DNA of 64,000 nt from contig CACXMA010000014.1 of assembly GCA_902768665.1 (NCBI GenBank), positions 1 through 64,000 of the forward strand, read 5' to 3'. Made by a program: the position numbers and the translations under genes. This document shows positions 26,922 to 36,103 of the stretch, piece after piece. The notes beneath the pieces are model-generated. The model made no database searches. It had not been told where the DNA came from and worked only from the letters and a program-made list of their open reading frames with translations. This stretch comes from an uncultured Bacteroidia bacterium. GTDB lineage: Bacteria; Bacteroidota; Bacteroidia; Bacteroidales; UBA932. The first letter of the stretch is position 1. Every line of letters starts with the position of its first letter.

Positions 26922-28433
26922 TTATTTTTCTGTCAGATATTTCCGGATGTCCTTGAAGAAGGAAACGATCATCAGGATGATGACGATGCCGACCGGGAAA
27001 GCGGCGATGATACTTACCGACTGCAGGCCGTACATCGAACTCTCCGAGAAGATCAGGCCGATCGGCAGAAGGATGAACATGATGGCCCAGAAGGTACGGA
27101 TGCGCTTGTCCGGTTCCTCGCCGGGCTTGATCGTCTTGTAGGAATAGGTCGCGGCGATCATGGTCAGCGTGTCGAAGGAGGTCGAGTAGAACATGATCAT
27201 CGTGACGACCAGCAGCACCAGGGCAATCTTCGCCAGCGGCAGCGTATGGAGGACGGCCAGGATAGCGGCGTAGTAGTCCTGCGAGGCGGCGATGCCGATT
27301 ACGTCGAGCCCGTGTTTCATCTGCTGGGCGAGACCGTAGTTGCCGAGGATGATGAAGGAGGTGAAGGTGCCCGCCAGGGCCCATCCGTAGCCGCCGAGGA
27401 TGGTGTTGCGGATGGTGCGACCCTTGCTGATCATGCCGATGAAAAAGGGCGTACCGATCGTCCAGGCCATCCAGTAGGCCCAGTAGAAGAGCGTCCAGTC
27501 CTGCGGGAAGTTGGTCTCCCGCAGCGGATCGACATAGGTCGCCATCCCGACGAAATTCTGCACGAGGTTACCGAGGCTCTGGAAACCCGTTTCGAGGATG
27601 TAGCGCGTCTCGCCGCCGGCGAAAAGCACATAGGCCAGGAAGAGGAAGAAGCTGTACATACACCATTTCGCCAGCTTCGAGATGCCCTTCATACCGGCGA
27701 GGACGGCGATGGTATAGATGACCGCAATCAGCATCAGGATGCCGATGGTCAGCGTCCGGCTGTCGCTGAGGCCGGTCACTTCCGAGACCGAGGCGGACAG
27801 CAGCGGCGTCGCCAGCGAGAAGGTCGTGGCGATGCCGGCGAGCATGGCGATGATGGCCACGATGTCGATGAAACGGCCCCAGCCCTTGTCCATGCGGCTG
27901 CCCAGCAGCGGACGGCAGGCCTCGGAGAAGCACTGGCGGCTGCGGGCGCGGACATGGAGCATGAAACCGAAGCACACGGCGAGGACGATGTGGAAGGTCC
28001 AGGCGATCGGTCCCCAGTGGAACAGCGGGAAGGTCGGCGCCCAGGTCTGCATGTCACCCATCGACTGCACGTGCGGGTCGGCGGAATACATCGCCCATTC
28101 GCTCAGCGAATAGAAGAGGATGTCGGCGGCAAGGGCGGAGGTGAAAATCATCGCGCCCCACATGAAATCGCCGTACTGCGGCTTATCAAGGTTGCCGAGG
28201 CGGACCTTGCCGTACTTCGAGAAGGCCACCCACATCGACAAGCCGAACACGCCGACGCCGAGGATGCCGTAATACAGGCCGCAGTCGTCGCGGAAGATCT
28301 TACCGATGCGGTCCAGCGTGTCCTTGGAGGCGTCCGGCATGAGGATGAAAAGCGCGCACAGCAGGGCCATGCCCGCAAAAGGCACAAGGGTCTTTACCCA
28401 GTCGATGCGACGGAGGAAGGCTTTAATTTCCAT
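26922..28433 (-). CDS. BCCT-family choline/betaine transporter
   Basis: 503 residues, about 12 membrane helices. Family blocks are WGAMIFTSALAADILFYSLSEW, HWGPIAWTFHIVLAVCFGF and the TM8 motif DWTLFYWAYWMAWTIGTPFFIGMISKGRTIR. Such carriers import choline, carnitine or betaine by ion symport. It overlaps the LicC-LicA fusion gene by 11 nt, which argues for choline as substrate. Confidence 0.92.
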   Translation of the reverse strand: MEIKAFLRRIDWVKTLVPFAGMALLCALFILMPDASKDTLDRIGKIFRDDCGLYYGILGVGVFGLSMWVAFSKYGKVRLGNLDKPQYGDFMWGAMIFTSALAADILFYSLSEWAMYSADPHVQSMGDMQTWAPTFPLFHWGPIAWTFHIVLAVCFGFMLHVRARSRQCFSEACRPLLGSRMDKGWGRFIDIVAIIAMLAGIATTFSLATPLLSASVSEVTGLSDSRTLTIGILMLIAVIYTIAVLAGMKGISKLAKWCMYSFFLFLAYVLFAGGETRYILETGFQSLGNLVQNFVGMATYVDPLRETNFPQDWTLFYWAYWMAWTIGTPFFIGMISKGRTIRNTILGGYGWALAGTFTSFIILGNYGLAQQMKHGLDVIGIAASQDYYAAILAVLHTLPLAKIALVLLVVTMIMFYSTSFDTLTMIAATYSYKTIKPGEEPDKRIRTFWAIMFILLPIGLIFSESSMYGLQSVSIIAAFPVGIVIILMIVSFFKDIRKYLTEK

Positions 28434-29994
28434 GGTGTTCCAGTTTATTCAGGTTGTCGAGGGCCCGGCGGTACCGGTCCATGCCATAGGTGCCGAAGTC
28501 GTCGTCTCCGGCTTCCTTGATGACGGTCCACTGCGCCCAGAGCGCGTCCCAGAGGATCTCGAAGCAGAGAATCCGCTCGTGCACGCCCGCCGGGACGGGA
28601 CCGTCGAAATATTTCCCGAGGATGTAGGCACGGCGCTCCTCCGGGAAGTCGTTTTCCAAAAACAGTGCGGCGAAATCGGCCATCGGGTCGTTCATGCCGC
28701 TGTATTCCCAGTCGATGAGCCAGAGCCGTCCGTCGCCCGCCTTGACGAAATTCTCCGGCACGGCGTCGTTGTGGCAGGGCGTCAGGACGGAGCCGAGGGC
28801 CACGAGCCGCTCGCGAAGGGCCATGATCCGCGGCCGGACCTCTTCCCAGCCGGGGTACATCGTCGCACCCACCCGGGCGATGAGGCGGTCGTATTTCTCC
28901 ATTTCGGCGAAGATGTCGAAACGGTTCCTGAGGGGCGTCGCGGCGCCATGGACCCGGCGGTAGATGTCCGCGATCTGGTCGAGGATGCCGTCCTCGAGGA
29001 TGGTATCGGCATGCAGCGTCTCGGCCTCGTGGATGAAATCGGCGAGCTTGATGCCGCTTTCCGCTTCGAAGTACCGGACGGCCGGGGTCACGCCGAGGCC
29101 GCTCGCCACCCGGGCATTGAACTCCTCGTTGGCGCGGTCGACCATTTCCCCGCTGCAATAGCCGGGGACGCGGAGCACGTAATCCCTGCCGGCGAAGCGG
29201 ATGCGGTAGTTCTTGTTGCTCATGCCGCCGATGCGCGCAAAGCCCTCGAAGTCCCGTTCGCGGCAGCCGAGGGCGCGGCAGATGGTCTTGAGGAGGCGGC
29301 AGCGGGTGTCGTCCCACCAGCTGGGGTCGAACTGACGGAGCTCCGCGAGAGAATCGAATTCGTGGATTTCGTCGGCCCCGTAGCGGCGGATCTTCATCGG
29401 CAGCTCGTCGAGATGGCGGATGAAAAGGTCCTCCCAGTAGCCCTGGCGGACGGATTCGTCGGCGGCATAGGCCTCCCGGAGAAGAGGGGCGAAACGGGCG
29501 GAGAAAGCGGCGTTGAAAAAGGCGTGCCCGGCCATGTACCAGGCGTCGCGGCCGCCGACGGTCACCGCCGTGATGCGGTCCCCCTCACCGGTCTCGCAGC
29601 ACCATTCGTCCGTCGGACCCTCGCTGTAACGGGTCGCGTAATAGCTCTCTCCGTCGCAGTCCAAAAAGACGTTGCGGGCGAAGTAATGGTCCGAGCAGCA
29701 GAGGAAGGTGTCGCCGAGGCGGTCCGCCACCCGCACCAGCGAGGAGCTGTTGTTGTAGCGGTTGTAGTCCTCGTTGTGGACGAGGGAAACGCCGAATTTT
29801 TCCCGGAGGTAGGCGAACTGCTCCGCCTTGTAGCCTGTCACCACGGTGATGTCGGAGATGCCGGCCTCCCGCAGCTGGCGGATCTGACGTTCGATCAGGA
29901 TCTCGCCGCGGACGTCGAGAAGTCCCTTCGGCGTCTCTTCCGAAATCGGGAAGAAGCGGGAGGCGGTTCCGGCCGCCATGATGATGGCGTTCAT
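28423..29994 (-). CDS. LicC-LicA fusion: choline-phosphate cytidylyltransferase and choline kinase
   Basis: 523 residues. The N-terminal nucleotidyltransferase domain (about 1-230) begins MNAIIMAAGTASRFFPISEETPKGLL, the NTP-binding G-rich loop and Lys of LicC/IspD-type enzymes. The C-terminal domain (about 240-523) is a choline/ethanolamine kinase with the catalytic loop LTPCHNDAVPENFV and the metal motif LWLIDWEYSGMNDP. Together they phosphorylate choline and activate it as CDP-choline, the donor for phosphocholine decoration of surface glycans. No LicD transferase is seen in the window. It lies 1 bp from the outer-membrane gene upstream. Confidence 0.88.
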   Translation of the reverse strand: MNAIIMAAGTASRFFPISEETPKGLLDVRGEILIERQIRQLREAGISDITVVTGYKAEQFAYLREKFGVSLVHNEDYNRYNNSSSLVRVADRLGDTFLCCSDHYFARNVFLDCDGESYYATRYSEGPTDEWCCETGEGDRITAVTVGGRDAWYMAGHAFFNAAFSARFAPLLREAYAADESVRQGYWEDLFIRHLDELPMKIRRYGADEIHEFDSLAELRQFDPSWWDDTRCRLLKTICRALGCRERDFEGFARIGGMSNKNYRIRFAGRDYVLRVPGYCSGEMVDRANEEFNARVASGLGVTPAVRYFEAESGIKLADFIHEAETLHADTILEDGILDQIADIYRRVHGAATPLRNRFDIFAEMEKYDRLIARVGATMYPGWEEVRPRIMALRERLVALGSVLTPCHNDAVPENFVKAGDGRLWLIDWEYSGMNDPMADFAALFLENDFPEERRAYILGKYFDGPVPAGVHERILCFEILWDALWAQWTVIKEAGDDDFGTYGMDRYRRALDNLNKLEHHGN

Positions 29995-29995
29995 G

Positions 29996-30736
29996 CTAGA
30001 AAGAAATCACGGCGGAGAAGGTCAGATAGCTCTTCTCGCGGAAAGGGTTGATGATCCAGGCTGCGCTGAGGGGAAGCGTCCACTCGCCGATCTTCGCGTT
30101 GTAGGTATAGCGGAGGTCGATGTTGACAACGTTCAGACCATGGGCGTAATCGGTGTAAAAGCCCTTGTTGAGGGCCGTACCGACCGCCAGCGACAGCCGG
30201 TGATCGTTCAGGAAATCATAGTAGGTGCCGATCTCGGCATAGGAAGAGAAGGCCTGGTCGCCGTCGAGGTTCTTGTCCGCGCCGCCGACATAGGTCGACA
30301 ACAGGACCCACAGCGGAAGCTTCTCCGGGGCCCAGCCGAGGGTCATTTCCATCCAGTGGCCGGTCTCGCGGGACTTGAAGTTGAAATAGCGGTCCCCTTC
30401 CCCGACGGCGGTCGGATAGTAGTAGTCGTTGAAGGCCAGGGTGAAAGTTTTCCACGTGTAGCTCAGACCGAGGTCCACTTCCGAGTGGCTGCCGTTGGTG
30501 GCGTAACCCCCCATCGCGTATGCGGCGAATCCGCCCTTGCCGTAGCTCAGGCACGGGAAGACGACCGGCGAGGTACCGTACTCGATACCGCGCCACATGT
30601 ACTTGGATGTCAGCTCCATCGACAGGTGGACATCCGGCTCGCCCTTGACGGCGCCGTAAGCGTTCCGCTCCTGCGCGGAGAGTCCCAGCGGGAACAGCAC
30701 CGCGCAGAGAAGCAGCGTAAAGAATTGATTCTTCAT
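29996..30736 (-). CDS. Outer-membrane beta-barrel protein of the choline operon
   Basis: 246 residues with signal peptide ending LSAQ. Alternating strands (MELTSKYMWRGIEYG, DLGLSYTWKTFTLAFNDYYYP, YYDFLNDHRLSLAVG) match the TIGR02001-like or generic porin-like barrels. It sits between a lipoprotein and the LicC-LicA gene, so it may admit choline compounds through the outer membrane; that role is inferred only from position. Confidence 0.65.
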   Translation of the reverse strand: MKNQFFTLLLCAVLFPLGLSAQERNAYGAVKGEPDVHLSMELTSKYMWRGIEYGTSPVVFPCLSYGKGGFAAYAMGGYATNGSHSEVDLGLSYTWKTFTLAFNDYYYPTAVGEGDRYFNFKSRETGHWMEMTLGWAPEKLPLWVLLSTYVGGADKNLDGDQAFSSYAEIGTYYDFLNDHRLSLAVGTALNKGFYTDYAHGLNVVNIDLRYTYNAKIGEWTLPLSAAWIINPFREKSYLTFSAVISF

Positions 30737-30739
30737 CGA

Positions 30740-31321
30740 TTAGACACGATTGAAGGCGATGTCGCCGTAGAAGGAGCAGCCTTCGAAGAGCTTGAGGATA
30801 GCGGCGGAAGCCGGATCATCCTCGTCCTCCGATGCAAAAGCAGCGAACATGGCCTGCATGATCGGCGTCATGTCGATGCGAATCTCCATCTTGGAAGAAG
30901 TGAGCTTCTTGACGGTGGCGGAGCCAATCTGGGAGGCAATGCCTTCCTCGTCATCCTCGACCTTGATGTTGAGATTCAGCTGGTCGCCTTTCAGGGAATA
31001 GGTACCCGTGCCGACGTTTACCCACTGGCCCTTATCATCCTTCTCCTTGATGATGAGCTTGCCGTCGGAAGTGAATTCGAAGCGGCCGGGGATTTCCTCC
31101 TCTATGGTGTCCTCCATGGCGTCCGCAGGAATGCCGAGCGTCTTGAAGAAGTCTTCCAGCGTGGTCTCGGTGCCGGAAGAGGTCTTCACGATCACAGTGG
31201 CGTCGCTGGCTTCCCAGGTACCGACGATGTCGGCATCCTTGGTGTCATCATCCTTGTTGCAGGAAGTCGTTGCAAAAGAAACCGTACCGAGTACGGCAAG
31301 AGCAAGTAAAAACTTTTTCAT
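30740..31321 (-). CDS. Lipocalin-like lipoprotein
   Basis: 193 residues with lipobox TTSC (Cys 21) and a lipocalin-like core: IVGTWEAS at the start, then repeated strands such as GRFEFTSDGKLIIKEK and GTGTYSLKGDQLNLNI. Family members are uncharacterised. It heads the choline operon 3 bp from the barrel gene, behind TATATTTG at 31369-31362. Confidence 0.7.
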   Translation of the reverse strand: MKKFLLALAVLGTVSFATTSCNKDDDTKDADIVGTWEASDATVIVKTSSGTETTLEDFFKTLGIPADAMEDTIEEEIPGRFEFTSDGKLIIKEKDDKGQWVNVGTGTYSLKGDQLNLNIKVEDDEEGIASQIGSATVKKLTSSKMEIRIDMTPIMQAMFAAFASEDEDDPASAAILKLFEGCSFYGDIAFNRV

Positions 31322-31361
31322 AATGGTTTGTATTTAGTTGTGTTAATTGCCTTACAAACTG

Positions 31362-31369
31362 CAAATATA
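31362..31369 (-). promoter_or_regulatory. -7 element of the choline operon
   Basis: TATATTTG on the minus strand, 40 bp before the lipoprotein ATG, in the short space after the umuC stop. Confidence 0.6.
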
Positions 31370-31380
31370 AGCATTTTCCT

Positions 31381-32640
31381 TTATACTTTGACTTTCGGGA
31401 GATCCTCCCAGCGCGTCGTATAGTGCGGGGACTGGTGTTCGCGGGCCGACATGACCTTGCCGTCGCCCTGGACGCCGAAGCGGACGATACCGCGGCCATA
31501 GGCGGCGTTGAGACTGTCCAGGGCTGCGGACAGGCGCTCGTCACGGTCCTCGGCGGCCGTATCGGCGAACAGGGACGGCGTCCGGTCCGCCGCGGCGATG
31601 AGCTTCGTAATGACCACGCCGGCCTTTTTGTAGGCATATCCCTCGCGGAAGGCCTCGGCGGTCGCATGCATGGCCGCCGTGACGAAGCTGCGATGGTCCG
31701 CCGTCCCGTCCGGGAAAGTCATGAGGGCGCTGCCGAAGGTCTGCGGCAGGTCCGTCTTGAAGCGGTTCGTATAGGCGAAAACCGCCATCTCGAGGCAGAG
31801 GGAATGCTGCTGCCGGAGCTTGCCGACGGCCGATTCCGCGAAATTCGCGACCTGCTCCCGGAGCTCGGGAAGCGTCCTGATTTCGTGGGCGAAGCTGCGG
31901 GAGACGCAGATGCTCTGCTTCGCCTCGACGATGTCCTCGAATTCGATGCAGGGAATGCCGCGCAGTTCCTGCCAGGTCCTCCAGCCGGGAAGGGCAAAAA
32001 GGGCGCGCACCGCGGACGGGTGCAGATTGCGGTAGTCCCACGCCGTCTTGACGCCCATCGTCTCGAGCTTCCGTACACTTCTCCGGCCGATGCCCCAGAC
32101 ATCCGCAACGGGAAACTTCCGGAGCACCTTCTCGATGTCCTCTTCCCGGTGCATGTAGCAGCCGCCCCGGAGTTTGGGGTACTGCTTGCAGAGCTTGGAG
32201 GCGATCTTGGCGAGCGTCTTGGTCGGAGCCACGCCGACGGAAACCGGGATGGCGGTCAGCTTCCTGCAGCGCGCCGAGAGATCCTTGGCGAAACGGTCGA
32301 AGTCGACGTCCATACCGCGCAGGTCAAGGAAAGCCTCGTCGATGGAATAGACCTCCACGGAAGGCGCCGCCTCGCGAAGCACGGCCTGGACCCGGCGCGA
32401 CATGTCCCCGTAGAGCGGGAAATTGCCCGAGAAAACGGCCACCCCGTTACGCTCGACCAGGCCTTTGATCTTGAAAAAGGGGTCGCCCATCTTGATGCCG
32501 AGCGCCTTCGCCTCGTTGGAGCGGGCCACCGCGCAGCCGTCGTTGTTCGACAGCACGATGACCGGTTTCCCGTTCAGTTCCGGACGGAAAACGCGCTCGC
32601 AGGAAGCGAAGAAATTGTTGCAGTCGGCAAGGGCGAACAT
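31381..32640 (-). CDS. umuC: Y-family DNA polymerase V subunit UmuC
   Basis: 419 residues from MFALADCNNFFASCERVF. The catalytic acidic residues are in ALADCNNF and VYSIDEAFLDL, and VWGIGRRSVRKLETMGV is the helix-hairpin-helix. The C-terminal little-finger region follows. It performs error-prone translesion synthesis with UmuD'. Upstream in-frame extension is rejected because the family N-terminus starts exactly here. It lies 8 bp after umuD. Confidence 0.96.
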   Translation of the reverse strand: MFALADCNNFFASCERVFRPELNGKPVIVLSNNDGCAVARSNEAKALGIKMGDPFFKIKGLVERNGVAVFSGNFPLYGDMSRRVQAVLREAAPSVEVYSIDEAFLDLRGMDVDFDRFAKDLSARCRKLTAIPVSVGVAPTKTLAKIASKLCKQYPKLRGGCYMHREEDIEKVLRKFPVADVWGIGRRSVRKLETMGVKTAWDYRNLHPSAVRALFALPGWRTWQELRGIPCIEFEDIVEAKQSICVSRSFAHEIRTLPELREQVANFAESAVGKLRQQHSLCLEMAVFAYTNRFKTDLPQTFGSALMTFPDGTADHRSFVTAAMHATAEAFREGYAYKKAGVVITKLIAAADRTPSLFADTAAEDRDERLSAALDSLNAAYGRGIVRFGVQGDGKVMSAREHQSPHYTTRWEDLPKVKV

Positions 32641-32648
32641 GGTCTGTG

Positions 32649-33077
32649 CTATAGCTTCTTGATGACATAGGTCACCACGCCCCAGACAAGGAATTCGTCC
32701 TCGGGGCGCACCACGATGGGCCGGTACTTGGCATTGGCGCCGTTTGCCGGCAGGAGCCGGATGCCCTGCGGGCCGATCTCCACCTGCTTGACGGTGTATT
32801 CCCCGTCGATGAAGCAAACGGCCTTGCAGCCGCTGTACGGTTCCACGGCCCGGTCGACGATGAGGATATCGCCCTCGTCCATGCCGGCGTCGACCATCGA
32901 CACGCCGTCGACCCGGAAGAAAAAGGTCGAAGCCTTGTGCCGCACGAGCAGCTCCGTCAGGTCGAGCTTCTCGCGCACATCTTCCGCCGGCGACGGGAAT
33001 CCGGCCTTGATATCGCCCATCAGGGCCCCCTCGAAGGGCTCCTGTCCTTCCAGAGGATATGGTTCAAATTTCTGCAT
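32649..33077 (-). CDS. umuD: UmuD-like S24 autoprotease
   Basis: 142 residues from MQKFEPYPLEG. The cleavage site is IKAGFPSPAED (Ala-Gly). The catalytic Ser is in VDGVSMVDAGM and the Lys in YTVKQVEIG. It activates UmuC after RecA-stimulated autocleavage. The start at 33077 is chosen because TATCTTTG at 33088-33081 places the RNA start almost on this ATG (near-leaderless); the longer frame from 33101 would lie upstream of the promoter. Confidence 0.9.
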   Translation of the reverse strand: MQKFEPYPLEGQEPFEGALMGDIKAGFPSPAEDVREKLDLTELLVRHKASTFFFRVDGVSMVDAGMDEGDILIVDRAVEPYSGCKAVCFIDGEYTVKQVEIGPQGIRLLPANGANAKYRPIVVRPEDEFLVWGVVTYVIKKL

Positions 33078-33080
33078 ACA

Positions 33081-33146
33081 CAAAGATACGATTTTTTTCA
33101 TCTCTTGGTTTTTTTGCTTGCAGACAATATATTTGCGCTATCTTTG
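33081..33146. promoter_or_regulatory. Divergent promoters: umuDC and the 33191 gene
   Basis: TATCTTTG on minus at 33088-33081 (umuDC). TATCTTTG on plus at 33139-33146, with TTG at 33118-33120, drives the 33191 gene. No obvious LexA-type palindrome is seen between them. Confidence 0.6.
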
Positions 33147-33190
33147 CATTGGACAAATGAACGGTTTATCAACACGATCCTGCTGAAATC

Positions 33191-34393
33191 ATGGAAAAGA
33201 AGACAACCCGCAAAAAGATTGACTGGCAGCAGTTCTTTATCACTGTCATCGGAACCGCCATCGGCGTAGCGCTCACCTTTGTCGTGAGCGGAATACTGGA
33301 GCGCCGGAACAAGGCGCAGGCCCAGCGGCTCACGGCCATCATGGTCATCCACGATATCGACAATACCGTCAACATCTTCCAATCCTGGAAAGATAACGAG
33401 GAGAAAGGGAAGGCTCTCCTGGTGTACGCGCTGGAGCATAAGGATCAGAAGGAAGCAATTCCTTCCGATACCCTGATGAATGTATTGAACCTTCTGGTCA
33501 GAAGCAAAACGGAGTATCACTTCGACACTTCCAAGGAGCAGATTTTCAACAGCGACGCGGATACCTGGCAGAACCTGGAGAATATGAAGTTCATCGACAA
33601 CGTACAGGAGTTTTTCTATGAACGCCAGCGCTTCCTGGAGATAGCCAACAATGCGGAGTGGTTCCGGGAGCCCATCCCAGACGAGGAGTTTATGCAGGTT
33701 ATCATGAACAGCGGCTGGGTTACGGAGGAGGAGTATTTCACCGAGCTGTGGGCGTTTCTGAGGGATAAATTGCAGGATAAGAGAGTGGCGTACTATATCA
33801 ATGTCTCCCATGCCAGAGTGGAGGCCCTGACTCAGTATATTGATAAGTTCACCCTGCTGAACGAAGAGAATAAATTTATCATGGGCATCACGGACCAGGA
33901 ATTGGAAGACTATGTCAACAGTCTCCACAACAATGGCATCGCCCTGACCAAGGGCGACCTTCCGGGACGCTGGCTGTTTGCTTCAAGGGATCAGAACATG
34001 GAATATATTTTCCATTCTGACAACACTTATACCTATTCGAACGCGAAGAATTCTTCTTACGTAAAGACGCCATACTGGTCCGGCGTCTATACAGTAAAAG
34101 TCACCTATAAGGGTACCTGGGCTTTGCAAAGGGATTCCTTGGTCCTGACTCCCGATTATGCTTCGTCAGATGTTCAGCTGGATCCAAGCGGCATTGTCGT
34201 CGAGAAGGATGGGGAGAAGAACTTGGCCGAATGGTTGAATCAATATCAGGAGACTACGTTGAATTATTTCAGGGAAGAGGACGATAAAGAGTATCAGTAT
34301 GCAGTCAAAGCCCGCCTGGATTCTTCCAGGGACAAAATGGAGTGGACAGAAGCCGACGGTACCGTGCGTTACATGAAACGGAAAAGGGAGTAG
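33191..34393 (+). CDS. Single-pass membrane protein of unknown function
   Basis: 400 residues. A short basic N-terminus is followed by one membrane helix (FFITVIGTAIGVALTFVVSGI, about 15-35) and a long helical soluble part to about 240. A beta-rich C-terminal domain follows (GRWLFASRDQNMEYIFHSDNTYTY, GVYTVKVTYKGTWALQRDSLVL) that resembles a lipocalin-like sandwich. No family recognised. It is the last chromosomal gene before the integrated element. Confidence 0.65.
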   Translation: MEKKTTRKKIDWQQFFITVIGTAIGVALTFVVSGILERRNKAQAQRLTAIMVIHDIDNTVNIFQSWKDNEEKGKALLVYALEHKDQKEAIPSDTLMNVLNLLVRSKTEYHFDTSKEQIFNSDADTWQNLENMKFIDNVQEFFYERQRFLEIANNAEWFREPIPDEEFMQVIMNSGWVTEEEYFTELWAFLRDKLQDKRVAYYINVSHARVEALTQYIDKFTLLNEENKFIMGITDQELEDYVNSLHNNGIALTKGDLPGRWLFASRDQNMEYIFHSDNTYTYSNAKNSSYVKTPYWSGVYTVKVTYKGTWALQRDSLVLTPDYASSDVQLDPSGIVVEKDGEKNLAEWLNQYQETTLNYFREEDDKEYQYAVKARLDSSRDKMEWTEADGTVRYMKRKRE

Positions 34394-34485
34394 CGTGGAT
34401 GGGTGAGGGTTATCCCTCACTCACAGGGATTCCGCTACGCGGCATCCCTCCCCGCCTGCGGCGGGGCTTTGCAAAAGCCATCAAA

Positions 34486-34521
34486 AAAACTGCGTTCAAG
34501 CGAGGCTTGACGCAGTTTTTT
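34486..34521. terminator. Strong bidirectional terminator, originally of tRNA-Ser(CGA)
   Basis: ACTGCG and TCAAGC pair with GCTTGA and CGCAGT in one long stem (one bulged base), with A-runs before and T-runs after. Before integration this stretch would have lain directly downstream of tRNA-Ser(CGA), read on the minus strand. Confidence 0.8.
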
Positions 34522-34529
34522 GCTACCTT

Positions 34530-34546
34530 TTGCGGTGAGTGAGGGA
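34530..34546 (+). other. attL
   Basis: Left copy of the 17-bp duplication matching the 3' end of tRNA-Ser(CGA). The bases on either side differ from those at the right copy. Confidence 0.9.
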
Positions 34547-34652
34547 AATTCACCTTATGGTTTTGATAGTTTCCAGTATCTAAATAATAGTCTGATAATC
34601 AAATTATTAAGTATCTGATGGTTTTCGGTGGTTTATTTTGATTTCTCGTTTC

Positions 34653-34674
34653 TTGTGCGTAAATTTGTGCGTAA
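34653..34674 (+). repeat. Left arm-type integrase sites
   Basis: Two direct copies of TTGTGCGTAA at 34653-34662 and 34665-34674, 12 bp apart, just before the integrase gene. Matching copies lie near attR. Confidence 0.75.
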
Positions 34675-34692
34675 GTCACAGGAGAACGAGAT

Positions 34693-36024
34693 ATGTCAGT
34701 CAAGTATTATTTGGATAAACGCGAAAGCTAACTCACGAAAGAACACCCTATCAGGATCTCCGCCGTAGTCAATGGAGCCCGGATTCTTTCTACCACCGGA
34801 TACAGTGTCAAGATGAAATCCTGGGACGAAAAGGCGCAGCGTGTCAAGCCGCACCAAACGAACGCAAAGAAGCAGACCTCAGCCCAGATAAACAAGTACC
34901 TCAACGGAGTTGAGGGTGTGGTTCTGGACTTTGAGAATACCTGTAAGACGCGTCCCTCGCAGGAGAAGTTGAAGGAAGTTATCCTCAGTTATAATCCCGA
35001 CGCAGACCCTGATGATGAGGCTTTGAATGAGCCTCGCCGCCCTTCCGTGATGCATTATTTCGAAGAGTTCACCCGAGATGAAGCACTCTCCAACCAATGG
35101 ACCCACGGCACCAAACAAATCTGGGATGCCTTCAAGAAGCATCTGGAGGCTGTAGTCAAGCAGCAGTCCTTTGATTATTTCAACGATGATGGCATCAAGA
35201 CCTTCATCCGTCATCTTCGCGTCAATGCCAATATGCAGGAGAACTCTGTTCAGAAGCATTATCTCAACCTCCGCTGGTTCCTCAACTGGGCAATCCGTCA
35301 TGGCTATGCGGCGGAAAAAGAAATCGGAAAGATTCAGCCCAAGTTCAAGTTGGTGGAAAAGCCTATCATATTTCAGACGAAGGAAGAACTACTCAAACTC
35401 TACAACTACGAGATCCCGGCTAACGGCACCAAGGTAAAGCTCCATAACTATGCTGGGGAGGAGTACGAAAAGGTGGTCCACGATGCCGGTCCACTGGCCA
35501 AGTCCCGGGATATGTTCTGCTTCTGCGCCTTCACCAGCCTCCGTTACTCCGATATGGCCAATCTCAAGCGTACGGACATCGCCGGGGATACCATGTACAT
35601 CACTACGCAGAAAACCCACGATCGACTCCCCATCAATCTCAACTCCTTCGCTAAAGAGATTCTGGCCAAATACGAAGACCAACGCTTCCCAAATGGCGCA
35701 GTCCTTCCGGTCATTTCCAACCAGAAGATGAACGATTATCTGAAGGCCCTTTGCGAGTTCTGCGAGTTCAATACGCCTATTACCCGCGTGACTTATCGGG
35801 GAGGAAAAAGAGAGGAGAGTACAAAACCCAAATACGAACTCATCGGCACCCATGCCGGCCGACGCACCTTCATCTGCTTTGCCCTTTCCTCCGGCATCCC
35901 GCCCCAGGTCGTGATGAAATGGACCGGCCACTCCGACTACAAAGCCATGAAACCCTATATCGACATCGCCGAAAAGGTCAAGGCTGAGCAGATGGCCATC
36001 TTTGAAAAGAATTTGAAGGGATAG
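34693..36024 (+). pseudogene. Tyrosine recombinase (integrase) with an in-frame TAA
   Basis: From ATG 34693 the frame reads MSVKYYLDKRES, then TAA at 34729-34731, then LTKEHPIRISAVVNGARIL and on to ATG 34813. From there 403 residues are open. The catalytic domain is complete: Arg in TSLRYSDM, Lys in TTQKTHDRLP, HAGRR with the second Arg, GHSD, and Tyr in KPYIDIAEK. The lost 40 residues correspond to the arm-binding N-terminal domain of Bacteroidota integrases. Either the gene is inactivated or a truncated protein starts at 34813. Recoding is not excluded, since another gene on the element also has an internal TAA. Confidence 0.85.
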
Positions 36025-36034
36025 AAAATAACAG

Positions 36035-36062
36035 TAACTTTGTAGGAAAGATACTTCGCGAT
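36035..36062 (+). promoter_or_regulatory. Promoter/leader block, copy 1
   Basis: TAACTTTG followed by TARGAAAGATACTTYGC. The same 28-bp block, with three differences, recurs at 38043-38070 before the AlbA_2 gene. It drives the 36104 gene. Confidence 0.65.
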
Positions 36063-36103
36063 AAATCTTTATAACGTATTATTTTTTAAATATCTTTATT
36101 TCC

